A DNA stretch of 64,000 bases from Kingella potus (GTDB taxonomy: Bacteria; Pseudomonadota; Gammaproteobacteria; Burkholderiales; Neisseriaceae). Below the pieces are notes generated by a model. It was not told the origin of the DNA. It made no database searches and saw nothing but the letters and a program-made list of their open reading frames with translations. The position numbers were made by a program, and so were the translations under genes. Position 1 is the stretch's first letter, and each line of letters begins with the position of its first letter. Shown here piece after piece: positions 55,217-63,674 of this stretch. The DNA is taken from NCBI RefSeq assembly GCF_900451175.1, contig NZ_UGJJ01000001.1, positions 558,001-622,000 of the forward strand, given 5' to 3'.

Positions 55217-55921
55217 ATGCACGACCACAACAAACCGCACAACCGACAGCCCGAAGACGACGGCATCCGCGACCAAGACGACATCATCATCACCGGCAGC
55301 GTCCGCCCCAACCCCCGGCCCGAAGACGACGGCCGCTACTACCAAGCCACGCAACAGCAGCTGCGCCGCGCCAAAAGCACCAACGGCTTCGCCATCGCCA
55401 GCCTTGTCTGCGCCATCATCGGCATCGGCTGGTACGCCCCCCTCATCCTCGGCCCGCTGGCCGTCCTCTTCGGCCACATCGCCAGAGGCCAAATCCGCCG
55501 GGAAGGCCAAGACGGCAACGGCCTTGCCATCGCCGGTTTGCTCATGGGCTACCTCCAATTCGTTTTCCTGGGCTGTCTGCCCGCCTTCTTGGAATACGAC
55601 ACCCGCAACCAACTGACCGAAGCCTACGGCGAACTCGGCATCCCCCTTGCCAAACTGGGCGACGAAATCGCCGCCGGCAAAAAAAACGCCGGCTTTACCC
55701 TGCCCCCGTCAAGCCGCTACTGGCAGGAAGCCTACACCCGGGACGGCACCGTTTACGCCCGCCTCAAAACCGACTCCTCCCTCCCCTCCTCCGTGAGCGG
55801 CAACACCATCGTCTATACCCCGCGCATCCATAACGGCACCGTCTCCTGGCGTTGCGACTTTGCCGGCGACATCCAGCGCAGCTACCTGCCACGCAAGTGC
55901 GCCGGCGTAAAAACAGAATAA
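55217..55921 (+). CDS. DUF4190-like membrane protein with pilin-like C-terminus
   Basis: A 234-residue protein. The acidic N-terminus (about 1-55) has repeated PEDDG motifs. Two transmembrane helices (GFAIASLVCAIIGIGWYAPL; LAIAGLLMGYLQFVFLGC) surround LAVLFGHIARGQIRREGQDG, the DUF4190 pattern. The exported C-terminal region YTPRIHNGTVSWRCDFAGDI and LPRKC resembles a pilin end with two cysteines. The combination is unusual; function unknown. Start at 55217 lies before the acidic repeats. Confidence 0.7.
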   Translation: MHDHNKPHNRQPEDDGIRDQDDIIITGSVRPNPRPEDDGRYYQATQQQLRRAKSTNGFAIASLVCAIIGIGWYAPLILGPLAVLFGHIARGQIRREGQDGNGLAIAGLLMGYLQFVFLGCLPAFLEYDTRNQLTEAYGELGIPLAKLGDEIAAGKKNAGFTLPPSSRYWQEAYTRDGTVYARLKTDSSLPSSVSGNTIVYTPRIHNGTVSWRCDFAGDIQRSYLPRKCAGVKTE

Positions 55922-55964
55922 ACCCGCCGCCACGCAAACGGCGCGGGACGCAGCGGCCGAAAGG

Positions 55965-56004
55965 TTTTCAGACGGCCTGCACGCCTTTTCAGGCCGTCTG
56001 AAAA
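55965..56004 (+). terminator. inverted DUS pair after the DUF4190-like gene
   Basis: TTTTCAGACGGCCT (55965-55978) and AGGCCGTCTGAAAA (55991-56004). Confidence 0.5.
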
Positions 56005-56152
56005 ACGGCATCCCGTTTTCTTTACACAACTTGATTAAATCTTGCCCGTTCAAGTAAACTCGCTGCCGCCTGCCTGAAAACAGCACACGGCGCATTCCGC
56101 CACCGGCAGGCCGAGCCGTTCCAACCCTACAATCAACAAAGGAGTATCCAAT

Positions 56153-57133
56153 ATGAAAAACCCCGTCCGTGTTGCCGTAACCGGCGCTGCCGGCCAAATC
56201 GGCTATGCCCTGCTCTTCCGTATCGCCAGCGGCGAAATGCTCGGCAAAGACCAGCCCGTGATTTTGCAGCTTCTGGATCTGCCGCAGGCACAAAACGCCG
56301 TCAAAGGCGTGATGATGGAATTGCAGGACTGCGCTTTCCCGCTCCTGGCCGGCATGACTGCCTCCGACGACCCCGAAGTGGCCTTTAAAGACGCACAGGT
56401 TGCCATCCTCGTCGGCGCACGCCCGCGCAGCAAAGGCATGGAACGCGCCGACCTCTTGCAGGCCAACGCCCAGATTTTCACCGTACAGGGCGCGGCCTTG
56501 AACAAAGTGGCCGACCGCAACGTCAAAGTATTGGTTGTCGGCAACCCCGCCAACACCAACGCCTACATTGCCATGAAGTCCGCCCCCGACCTGCCCGCGA
56601 AAAACTTCACCGCCATGCTGCGCCTCGACCACAACCGTGCCGCCAGCCAGATTGCCGAGAAAACCGGCAAAGCCGTTGCCGACATCGAAAAACTCTGCGT
56701 CTGGGGCAACCACTCGCCCACCATGTATGCCGACTACCGCTTCGCCACCATCAACGGCCAGAGCGTGAAAGACATGATTAACGACCAGCAATGGAACGCC
56801 GAAGTCTTCCTGCCCACCGTCGGCAAACGCGGCGCAGCCATCATTGAAGCGCGCGGCCTCTCCTCCGCCGCCTCCGCCGCCAACGCCGCCATCGACCACA
56901 TCCGCGACTGGTGGCTGGGCACCAACGGCAAATGGGTAACCATGGGCATCCCCTCCGACGGCTCCTACGGCATCCCCGAAGGTACCGTATTCGGCTTCCC
57001 CGTTACCTGCGAAAACGGCGAATACCAACTGGTGCGCGGCTTGGAAATCGACGAATTCAGCCGCGAACGCATCAACGCCACTTTGCAGGAACTGGAAGAC
57101 GAAAAAGCAGGCGTGGCCGACCTGCTGAAATAA
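56153..57133 (+). CDS. mdh: malate dehydrogenase
   Basis: NAD-dependent malate/oxaloacetate enzyme of the TCA cycle, 326 residues. It has [20 protein letters not shown], the loop [31 protein letters not shown] and the catalytic histidine in [15 protein letters not shown]. This is the betaproteobacterial form with the long [17 protein letters not shown] strand. A strong AAAGGAG site precedes the ATG. A classical terminator follows at 57144-57179. Confidence 0.97.
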   Translation: MKNPVRVAVTGAAGQIGYALLFRIASGEMLGKDQPVILQLLDLPQAQNAVKGVMMELQDCAFPLLAGMTASDDPEVAFKDAQVAILVGARPRSKGMERADLLQANAQIFTVQGAALNKVADRNVKVLVVGNPANTNAYIAMKSAPDLPAKNFTAMLRLDHNRAASQIAEKTGKAVADIEKLCVWGNHSPTMYADYRFATINGQSVKDMINDQQWNAEVFLPTVGKRGAAIIEARGLSSAASAANAAIDHIRDWWLGTNGKWVTMGIPSDGSYGIPEGTVFGFPVTCENGEYQLVRGLEIDEFSRERINATLQELEDEKAGVADLLK

Positions 57134-57143
57134 GGCTTCCCGC

Positions 57144-57179
57144 AAAAAGCTGCCGGATTCGTCCTCCGGCAGCTTTTTT
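57144..57179 (+). terminator. intrinsic terminator of mdh
   Basis: Arms AAAAAGCTGCCGGA (57144-57157) and TCCGGCAGCTTTTT (57165-57178), then a further T; 11 bp after the mdh stop. It does not use a DUS. Confidence 0.85.
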
Positions 57180-57207
57180 GACGCATCGGGCGGGTCGCCC
57201 GCAGCCG

Positions 57208-57406
57208 AGGCCGTCTGAAAACCGCATATGCGGTTTTCAGACGGCCTTTTGCCGGATTTTTGGATTTAGCCGGATTTTAAAGAACGCGTGCGTCGCTGTG
57301 CGACACACCCTACGCAGAGGGCAGAAATGGCTTTGCAACAAGCAGCAGCCTGTGCGGCATCAGGTAGGGTGTGTCGCCCAAGCGACGCACGCGGTTTGCG
57401 GTCTGC
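57208..57406. repeat. near-identical 200-bp module, copy 1
   Basis: Inverted DUS pair (57208-57247), GCCGGATTTTTGG..., a hairpin repeat in reverse orientation (about 57287), CAGAGGGCAGAAATGGC and a forward hairpin repeat (57363-57393), ending TTTGCGGTCTGC. Copy 2 at 57724-57923 differs at only a few positions. Confidence 0.9.
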
Positions 57407-57723
57407 TATCTGCCGCTTGCCGTTACCCGGACTTTCGACAAACGGGCGCGGTGCAGAACCGCTATATCCCGAACAAACGACGGATATTGATTTTCAGACG
57501 GCCTCTGCCCTTTAAAGCAGGGTGTGTCGCGCAGCGACGCACGCGCTTGCGGATGTCGGCACGGCCGTTTTCAACACGTAAAAGAAGCTGTCTGAAAATA
57601 CGGATGCGGCACATCCGAAGTCCCTCTTGCACTTTTCAGACGGCCTTTTTCCCTGCGGATGGAAGCGCAACGCCCTGCCCGTTATACAAACAACGATGTT
57701 TGTATTTGCTTTGTAAAACACAA
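57407..57723. other. 317-bp spacer between the two 200-bp modules
   Basis: No gene seen. It contains one hairpin repeat (57520-57550) and two single DUS-like sites (about 57493 and 57633). Confidence 0.6.
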
Positions 57724-57923
57724 AGGCCGTCTGAAAACCGCATTTGCGGTTTTCAGACGGCCTTTTGCCGGATTTTTGGGTTTAGCCGGATTTTAAAGAA
57801 CGCGTGCGTCGCTTGGGCGACACACCCTACGCAGAGGGCAGAAATGGCTTTGCAACAAGCAGCAGCCTGTGCGGCATCAGGTAGGGTGTGTCGCCCAAGC
57901 GACGCACGCGGTTTGCGGTCTGC
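57724..57923. repeat. near-identical 200-bp module, copy 2
   Basis: Same order as copy 1: inverted DUS pair, reverse hairpin repeat (about 57802), the same 45-bp spacer and a forward hairpin repeat (about 57883). Immediately precedes the glutaredoxin-like gene. Confidence 0.9.
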
Positions 57924-57975
57924 CACTTGCCGATGCCCAAACTTTCGGCAGACGGATGCGGCGGAAACCGGCTTG

Positions 57976-58218
57976 TCAGACGGCCTTCCGCATCAGATAC
58001 GCCCGCAGCTTTTGCGCGTCCAAATGCCAATGGCAGATTTCCGTTTCCCCGTCGAGCAGCACGGGGACAAGTTCGTTGTAACGCGTTTCCAGAAGCGGAT
58101 CGTCGTCCACATCGAAAATTTCCAATTCAAAGCCGAATTCGTCCTGAAAAGGCCGGAGCGCGTCGCGCATCGCGTGGCACAGGCTGCAGTATTCGCGGAA
58201 CATCAGAGTCAGTTTCAT
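57976..58218 (-). CDS. glutaredoxin-like protein (DUF836 type)
   Basis: An 80-residue thioredoxin-fold protein with a CxxC redox site (MFREYCSLCHAMRDAL), FDVDDDPLLETRYNELVPVL with the cis-proline and GETEICHWHLDAQKL. Small glutaredoxin-like proteins of this kind are common in betaproteobacteria; the partner is unknown. The last residues Lys-Ala-Val and stop are supplied by a DUS. Confidence 0.8.
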   Translation of the reverse strand: MKLTLMFREYCSLCHAMRDALRPFQDEFGFELEIFDVDDDPLLETRYNELVPVLLDGETEICHWHLDAQKLRAYLMRKAV

Positions 58219-58381
58219 AGCGGTTTCCCGTTTTCAGACAGGCCGCGATTATACAGGCCGTCTGAAAAACCAAAGCGCGGCGGCAGACGGCAGACAAATT
58301 ACACACAAGCCGTCCGGACGCGTTTTCAGACGGCCTGTACTGCCGCCGCAGCCCGATATGGCGGCACGGCGCGGGAAAAAC

Positions 58382-58387
58382 TATAAT
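58382..58387 (+). promoter_or_regulatory. candidate -10 box of the M14 carboxypeptidase gene
   Basis: TATAAT at 58382-58387, 35 bp before the chosen start; no good -35 is seen 17 bp upstream. Confidence 0.35.
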
Positions 58388-58421
58388 GCCGCCTTCCTCC
58401 AACCGTCCGCTTTGCAATCCC

Positions 58422-59552
58422 ATGCTGAAAATCTCCGCCCAATTCGATGCCGGCTCCGTCGTCGTGCACGACCTTTCCGACCCGCAAAACATCCGCCTCG
58501 CCCTGCGCCCCGACAACGCCTCCGATTTCGCCCAATGGTTTTACTTCCGCCTGCAAGGCGCGGCCTACCAAAACTGCGTCATGCACTTTGAAAACGCCGC
58601 CTCGGCCGCCTATCCCGCAGGCTGGGAAAACTACCAGGCGCGCGCGTCCTACGACCGGCAAAACTGGTTCTGCGTGCCCACGCGCTATGAAAACGGCGTA
58701 CTGTCCGTCGAACACACGCCGCTGGCCAACAGCGTGTACTACGCCTATTTCGAGCCCTATTCGAGCGAACAGCATCTGAACCTGCTGGGCGAAGCACAAG
58801 GCAGCGGCCTGTGCCAGATCGAAGATTTGGGCAGCACCGTGCAGGGGCGCGACATCAATCTGCTCACCATCGGCAACCAAGTGCAAAGCGACCTGAAAAT
58901 CTGGATCACCGCCCGCCAGCACCCGGGCGAAACCATGGCCGAATGGTTTGCCGAAGGCCTGCTTTCCCGCCTGCTCGACCCGCAGGATCCCACCGCCCGC
59001 GCCCTGCTCGACAGCGCCACGTTTTACATTGTGCCGAACATGAATCCCGACGGCTCGGCACTGGGCAATCTGCGCACCAATGCCGCCGGTGCCAACCTCA
59101 ACCGCGAATGGCTCGAACCGAGCGAAGCACTCAGCCCGGAAGTGTTTTATGTACGCAATAAAATGGAGGAAACCGGCGTAGACCTGTTTCTCGACATCCA
59201 CGGCGACGAAGGCCTGCCCTACATTTTTCTGGCCGGCACGGAAGGCGTGCCGGAATACGGCGGGCGCATTGCCGCTTTGGAAAACCGCTTCAAAGCCGCC
59301 TTCGCCGCCGCCAGCCCCGATTTCCAAGACGAATACGGCTATCCGAAAGACGCGCCCGGCCGGGCGGATCTGAGCATGGCCACCAACTGGGTCGGCCACC
59401 GTTTCGGCTGCCTGGCGTACACGCTGGAAATGCCGTTTAAGGACAACGACAACCTGCCCGACGACGATTTCGGCTGGAACGGCCAGCGTTCGCTGCGGCT
59501 GGGCGAAGCCGTGTTGTCGGCGGTGTTGAACGTGCTGCCGCATCTGCGCTGA
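58422..59552 (+). CDS. M14-type zinc carboxypeptidase, cytosolic
   Basis: A 376-residue carboxypeptidase of the CCP-like M14 group with no signal peptide. An N-terminal beta domain (ISAQFDAGSVVVHDLSDPQN; DFAQWFYFRLQG) precedes the catalytic domain: zinc ligands in RQHPGE (His167, Glu170) and FLDIHGDEG (His260), and the catalytic Glu in YTLEMPF (Glu336). It probably trims C-terminal residues of peptides. The ATG at 58386 lies inside a TATAAT box, so I use 58422. Confidence 0.87.
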   Translation: MLKISAQFDAGSVVVHDLSDPQNIRLALRPDNASDFAQWFYFRLQGAAYQNCVMHFENAASAAYPAGWENYQARASYDRQNWFCVPTRYENGVLSVEHTPLANSVYYAYFEPYSSEQHLNLLGEAQGSGLCQIEDLGSTVQGRDINLLTIGNQVQSDLKIWITARQHPGETMAEWFAEGLLSRLLDPQDPTARALLDSATFYIVPNMNPDGSALGNLRTNAAGANLNREWLEPSEALSPEVFYVRNKMEETGVDLFLDIHGDEGLPYIFLAGTEGVPEYGGRIAALENRFKAAFAAASPDFQDEYGYPKDAPGRADLSMATNWVGHRFGCLAYTLEMPFKDNDNLPDDDFGWNGQRSLRLGEAVLSAVLNVLPHLR

Positions 59553-59621
59553 CGGAAAAACGGGATGTTCGGACGGCCTCATCACACAGGCCGCCCGCCC
59601 GGATACAAAAAAGGCAGAAAT

Positions 59622-60491
59622 ATGCACTATCTCATCATCAGCATCTGTTGCAGCGTTGCCGTATCGGTGCTGCTGAAAACCGCACGCAGACAGAAAATCG
59701 ACCTCGGCCAGGCTGTTGCCGCCAACTACATCGCCGCCGTGGGACTGACCGTGGCCGTGCTGCAACCCGACCTTTCCGCATGGCGGCAGTATCTGCCGAC
59801 CTGGTGGCTGTTTGCCGCGCTCGGCGTGCTGCTGCCCTCGGTGTTTGTCGTGATGGGACGGGCGGTGGACGCGGCCGGCATCGTCAAATCCGACGCGGCG
59901 CAGCGTCTGTCGCTGTTTCTGCCCGTACTCGCCTCGTTTACCCTGTTCGGCGAAACGCTGACACAGGGGCGGCTGATCGGGCTCGTCCTCGCCTTCACCG
60001 CCCTCGCCTGCCTGCTGTGGAAGCACGAAGGCGGCAAAAAAAGCGGCCTGCACAGCGTGTGGCTGCTCCTGGCCGTGTGGGCGGGCTACGGCACCATCGA
60101 CATCCTCTTCAAACAGCTCGCCAAAAGCGGCACCGCATTTTCCGGCAACCTGCTGGTGGCTTTCGCCCTGGCCGCCATGCTGATGTTCGGTATGCTGTTT
60201 TCCCGCAGCACCAAATGGTCGGCACGCAGCATCATCGGCGGCCTGCTTTTGGGCGTACTGAATTTCGGCAACATCCTCTCGTATATCCGCGCCCATCAGG
60301 CTCTGGCCGACAGCCCGACGCTGGTGTTTGCCGGCATGAACATCGGCGTGATTGTCTGCGGCACGCTTACCGGCGCGCTGCTGTTTAAAGAGAAAATCTC
60401 CACCGTCAACGCCGCCGGCATCGCGCTGGCCGTCTGTGCCGTTGCCTGCCTGTTCTACTGGCCGCAGCTTGCCGCGCTGCTGCGCCTGTAA
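59622..60491 (+). CDS. EamA/DMT-superfamily transporter
   Basis: A 289-residue protein with nine or ten helices. The first repeat has VAANYIAAVGLTVAVLQPDL and GVLLPSVFVVMGRAVDAAGI. The second has LLAVWAGYGTIDILFKQLAK, GGLLLGVLNFGNILSYIRAH and TGALLFKEKISTVNAAGIAL. It differs from the transporter at 53128 and is closer to multidrug or purine-type DMT members; substrate unknown. A DUS pair lies 18 bp after the stop. Confidence 0.85.
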   Translation: MHYLIISICCSVAVSVLLKTARRQKIDLGQAVAANYIAAVGLTVAVLQPDLSAWRQYLPTWWLFAALGVLLPSVFVVMGRAVDAAGIVKSDAAQRLSLFLPVLASFTLFGETLTQGRLIGLVLAFTALACLLWKHEGGKKSGLHSVWLLLAVWAGYGTIDILFKQLAKSGTAFSGNLLVAFALAAMLMFGMLFSRSTKWSARSIIGGLLLGVLNFGNILSYIRAHQALADSPTLVFAGMNIGVIVCGTLTGALLFKEKISTVNAAGIALAVCAVACLFYWPQLAALLRL

Positions 60492-60509
60492 GGCGGACGG
60501 CAAACAAAC

Positions 60510-60541
60510 AGGCCGTCTGAAAAGCAGTTTTCAGACGGCCT
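60510..60541 (+). terminator. inverted DUS pair after the second EamA gene
   Basis: AGGCCGTCTGAAAA and TTTTCAGACGGCCT with a four-base loop. The rest of the 60492-60883 gap holds the hairpin at 60595-60625, a (CA)n run near 60630, and no frame I can support. Confidence 0.55.
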
Positions 60542-60594
60542 GTTTGCGGCAAACGCCCGCATCCGCTTTTTATTTTGTGCCGCTATGAACGCAC

Positions 60595-60625
60595 AAAAAA
60601 AACGGTGTGGCCGCGAAGCCACACC
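60595..60625 (-). terminator. intrinsic terminator hairpin, minus strand
   Basis: Arms GGTGTGGC (60604-60611) and GCCACACC (60618-60625), followed on the minus strand by a run of eight T. It is 260 bp past the rpsO stop, so it may be a second terminator for rpsO or end an unrecognised transcript. Confidence 0.6.
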
Positions 60626-60834
60626 CAAACACACACACATCAAGAGGAAAGGAAAGAATATCCGACAGCTGAATACCCAACTGAAATACGGCGGTATCGG
60701 CTGATACCTTGCCGGAAAGGCCATCGGATGAACGTAATTATATCCAGTTTCACATATCCGGCTTTGATGCAGGTCAAGGTTGCGCGTGCAGGCCGTGCGG
60801 AAATCGGCGGACAAACCGCAGCGCATCATAGGAA

Positions 60835-60864
60835 AGGCCGTCTGAAAACGTTTTCAGACGGCCT
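60835..60864 (-). terminator. inverted DUS pair after rpsO
   Basis: AGGCCGTCTGAAAA and TTTTCAGACGGCCT almost adjacent, 19 bp after the rpsO stop. Confidence 0.6.
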
Positions 60865-60883
60865 TTTTGCAGCAGGACGCAGA

Positions 60884-61150
60884 TTATTTGCGCAAACCCA
60901 GACGGGTAATCAGCTCGCGGTAGGTTTCGGGCTTGGTGCGGCGCAGGTAGGCCAGCAGGCGGCGGCGTGCGCTGACCATTTTCAACAGGCCGCGGCGGCT
61001 GTGGTGGTCTTTCGGGTTGGTTTTGAAGTGCGGGGTAAGGTCGTTGATGCGGAAGGTCAGCAGGGCAACCTGTACTTCGGACGAACCGGTATCGCCTTCT
61101 TTGCGTTGGAAATCTTTAACGATTTGCGCTTTTTGTTCTACAGATAACAT
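60884..61150 (-). CDS. rpsO: 30S ribosomal protein S15
   Basis: An 88-residue S15. The family core [40 protein letters not shown] and [14 protein letters not shown] end ([10 protein letters not shown]) are all present. It binds 16S rRNA early in 30S assembly. The start has GGAG upstream. It is a single gene with its own terminators. Confidence 0.98.
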   Translation of the reverse strand: MLSVEQKAQIVKDFQRKEGDTGSSEVQVALLTFRINDLTPHFKTNPKDHHSRRGLLKMVSARRRLLAYLRRTKPETYRELITRLGLRK

Positions 61151-61484
61151 ATGGAAACTCCAAAAAATAAAGCCTTGCGGCAGACAAGTCCGAGCAGCCG
61201 TAACCGGACGGACTCCGAAACCGCCTTGCGGCGGCGCGGCGGATTATACTGCAAGCGGCTGCCGCACGCAGCATTTTATCTGTTGTCCGGCAGGATTAGC
61301 CGGCTTTGGCGGATACGGCTTGCCGCCACTTTTTTCAGACGGCCTGCACGGGAGGGGCCGTCTGAAAACGGTTTCGGCGTATTGCGGTTTGAACGGGGAA
61401 AGGCGGCGGGCGGAACACCGTGCACAAATGATGCGGGTGTACGCGGAATTTGTCGGAGCCGCCCGAACATATGCTTTGCCGTTT
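61151..61484. other. 334-bp gap between rpsO and cca
   Basis: It contains an inverted DUS pair (61332-61369) and otherwise no hairpin repeat or frame I can support. The rpsO promoter must lie here, but no convincing -35/-10 pair was picked. Confidence 0.5.
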
Positions 61485-62714
61485 TCAGACGGCCTGTTTG
61501 CGGTACGGCTCGTGTATGCGGTCGATTTCTTCCAAACGCGCCAGACGGATGGCTTCCGGGATTTTCAGGGTTTTGCGGCAGGTGGCGACTATGGCGGCGG
61601 TGTCCACCTTTGCGGCCGCTTCAATCAGGGAAAGCCAGTGTTCGGCCTGCGGGTAGGCTTCGCTTTCTTTGCCCAGCCTGCCTTGTATGTCGGCGGTGCA
61701 GACGTTGAGCATCAGGCGGAAGCGTTCCGGGCGGCGGAAAGCGTCGGTGCGCTGCAAAACATTGAGGACGGTTTTGGCGCGGAGGGTTTGGACGCTGTGC
61801 AGTATGATGTGCCAGCGGCAGACGAGTTCCGCCAGTTCGGCACAGGCTTTGGGAACGCGCAGGCGGGCACTGACGGCTTGAACCGGCTCTACTCCGGCCA
61901 CATCGTGGCCGTGGTGGCGCGGCAGGATTTCGGCGGGCGTGCGGGCTTTGCCCAAATCGTGCAGCAGGGCGGCATAGCGTTCGGGCAGGGACAGATCGAG
62001 GGCGGCGGCGCGGCGCAGCGTGAGCAGGGTGTGGATGCCGCTGTCGATTTCGGGATGGTAGTCGGCGCGTTGCGGCACGCCGAAGAGCGCGTCCACTTCG
62101 GGCAGCACGGTTTTGAGTGCGCCGCATTCGCGCAGTACTTCTATCATGCGTTCGGGATGTTTCTCCATCAGGCCTTTGGCCAGCTCTTTCCAAACGCGCT
62201 CGGGCACAAGCGCGCGTGCTTCGCCGTTTTCCACCATGCCGCGCATCAGGGCTGCGGTTTCGGGGGCAACGGCAAAGCCGTAGCGGGCGGCGAAACGGGC
62301 GGTACGCAGGATGCGGACGGGATCTTCGGCAAAAGCGGGGGATACGTGGCGCAGGATTTTGTTGCGCAGATCGGCCTGTCCGCCGAAGGGGTCGATGACG
62401 GTGCCGTCCGCATCCTGCGCCATGGCGTTGATGGTCAGATCGCGGCGCATCAGATCCTGTTCGAGGGTAACGTCGGGTTCGGCGTAGCAGGAAAAGCCGC
62501 TGTAGCCTTTGCCGGTTTTGCGCTCGGTGCGTGCCAGAGCGTATTCTTCATGGGTAATCGGATGAAGGAAAACGGGAAAATCGCGGCCGACGGGTTTGTA
62601 GCCCCGCCTGACCAGCGTATCCGGATGACCGCCGACCACCACCCAGTCCCGATCCTGTACTTCAAGGCCGAGCAATGCGTCGCGCACCGCGCCGCCGACG
62701 AGATAGGTTTTCAT
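61485..62714 (-). CDS. cca: CCA-adding tRNA nucleotidyltransferase (multifunctional, HD domain)
   Basis: A 409-residue class II enzyme. Residues 1 to about 140 form the nucleotidyltransferase head with YLVGGAVRDALLG and VQDRDWVVVGG, then RRDLTINAMAQDADGTVIDP and EDPVRILRTARFAARYGF. The C-terminal HD phosphohydrolase domain has LLHDLGKARTPAEILPRHHG, typical of the multifunctional form. It repairs or adds CCA on tRNA. The last Gln-Ala-Val and stop are supplied by a DUS. Confidence 0.95.
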   Translation of the reverse strand: MKTYLVGGAVRDALLGLEVQDRDWVVVGGHPDTLVRRGYKPVGRDFPVFLHPITHEEYALARTERKTGKGYSGFSCYAEPDVTLEQDLMRRDLTINAMAQDADGTVIDPFGGQADLRNKILRHVSPAFAEDPVRILRTARFAARYGFAVAPETAALMRGMVENGEARALVPERVWKELAKGLMEKHPERMIEVLRECGALKTVLPEVDALFGVPQRADYHPEIDSGIHTLLTLRRAAALDLSLPERYAALLHDLGKARTPAEILPRHHGHDVAGVEPVQAVSARLRVPKACAELAELVCRWHIILHSVQTLRAKTVLNVLQRTDAFRRPERFRLMLNVCTADIQGRLGKESEAYPQAEHWLSLIEAAAKVDTAAIVATCRKTLKIPEAIRLARLEEIDRIHEPYRKQAV

Positions 62715-63674
62715 AATCTGCCTTTTTTCAGATAAGAATGCTGTCGATTATACGCAAAAGGCCGTCTGAAAGTGGGGATACTTTCTGTTTGCAGGTTGCG
62801 CTCCGGCTTGTTTGCAGCAGGGAATGCGTGCGTCGCTGCGCGACACACCCTACACGGGTTCGGTGCGGGAAAAAAGCAAAATAGGCCGTCTGAAAACCGT
62901 CATTTCGTTTTTTCAGACGGCCTCTGCCGCGAAAGTAGGGTGTGTCGCCCTGAGGCGACGCACGCGGTCTTTGCCACATAACGGCAAGAGACAGTCTGAA
63001 ACCTGAAAACGCGTGCGTCGCTGCGCGACACACCCTACGCAGGTTCGGTACGGAAAACGGCAAAAGAGGCCGTCTGAAAACCGTTATTTTGTTTTTTCAG
63101 ACGGCCTCTGCCGCGAAAGTAGGGTGTGTCGCCCCGAAGCGGCGCACGCGCTCTTGGTGTGCATACAACACTCCAAACAAACCGCAAAGCCGCGTGCGTC
63201 GCTGTGCGACACACCCTACGCGGGTTCGGTGCGGGAAAAAAGCAAAATAGGCCGTCTGAAAACCGTCATTTCGTTTTTTCAGACGGCCTCTGCCGCGAAA
63301 GTAGGGTGTGTCGCCCTGAGGCGACGCACGCGGTCTTTGCCACATAACGGCAAGAGACAGTCTGAAACCTGAAAACGCGTGCGTCGCTGCGCGACACCCT
63401 ACGCGGGTTCGGTACGGAAAACGGCAAAAGAGGCCGTCTGAAAACCGTCATTTCGTCTTTTTCAGACGGCCTCTGTCGCGAAGCTAGGGTATGCCGCCCT
63501 GAGGCGGCGCACGCGGTCTTTGCCACATAACGGCAAGAGACAGTCTGAAACCTGAAAACGCGTGCGTCGCTGCGCGACACACCCTACGTGGGTTCGGTGC
63601 GGAAAACGGCAAAAGAGGCCGTCTGAAAACCTTAAAACAGGTTTTCAGACGGCCTCTCTTTTATTTATTCCGCA
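62715..63674. repeat. 960-bp tandem array of DUS/hairpin-repeat units
   Basis: Four units of roughly 181-185 bp. Each has a DUS pair (left DUS at about 62884, 63069, 63250, 63432), a forward hairpin repeat, CAAGAGACAGTCTGAAACC in most units, a reverse hairpin repeat and a short GTTCGGTACGGAAAACGG. A fifth, partial DUS pair starts at 63616. No gene is seen. Confidence 0.9.
63616..63655 (-). terminator. inverted DUS pair after the second TonB-dependent receptor
   Basis: AGGCCGTCTGAAAA and TTTTCAGACGGCCT, 19 bp past the receptor stop on the minus strand; also the end of the tandem array. Confidence 0.6.

Noticed and set aside
58326..60503. A 725-codon minus-strand open frame
   Set aside because: Antisense to the M14 carboxypeptidase and the second EamA gene, with no protein family features.
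62715..63674. CRISPR array suspected from the tandem repeats
   Set aside because: Units are over 180 bp, contain DUS and internal palindromes, and have no short unique spacers; no cas genes are present.
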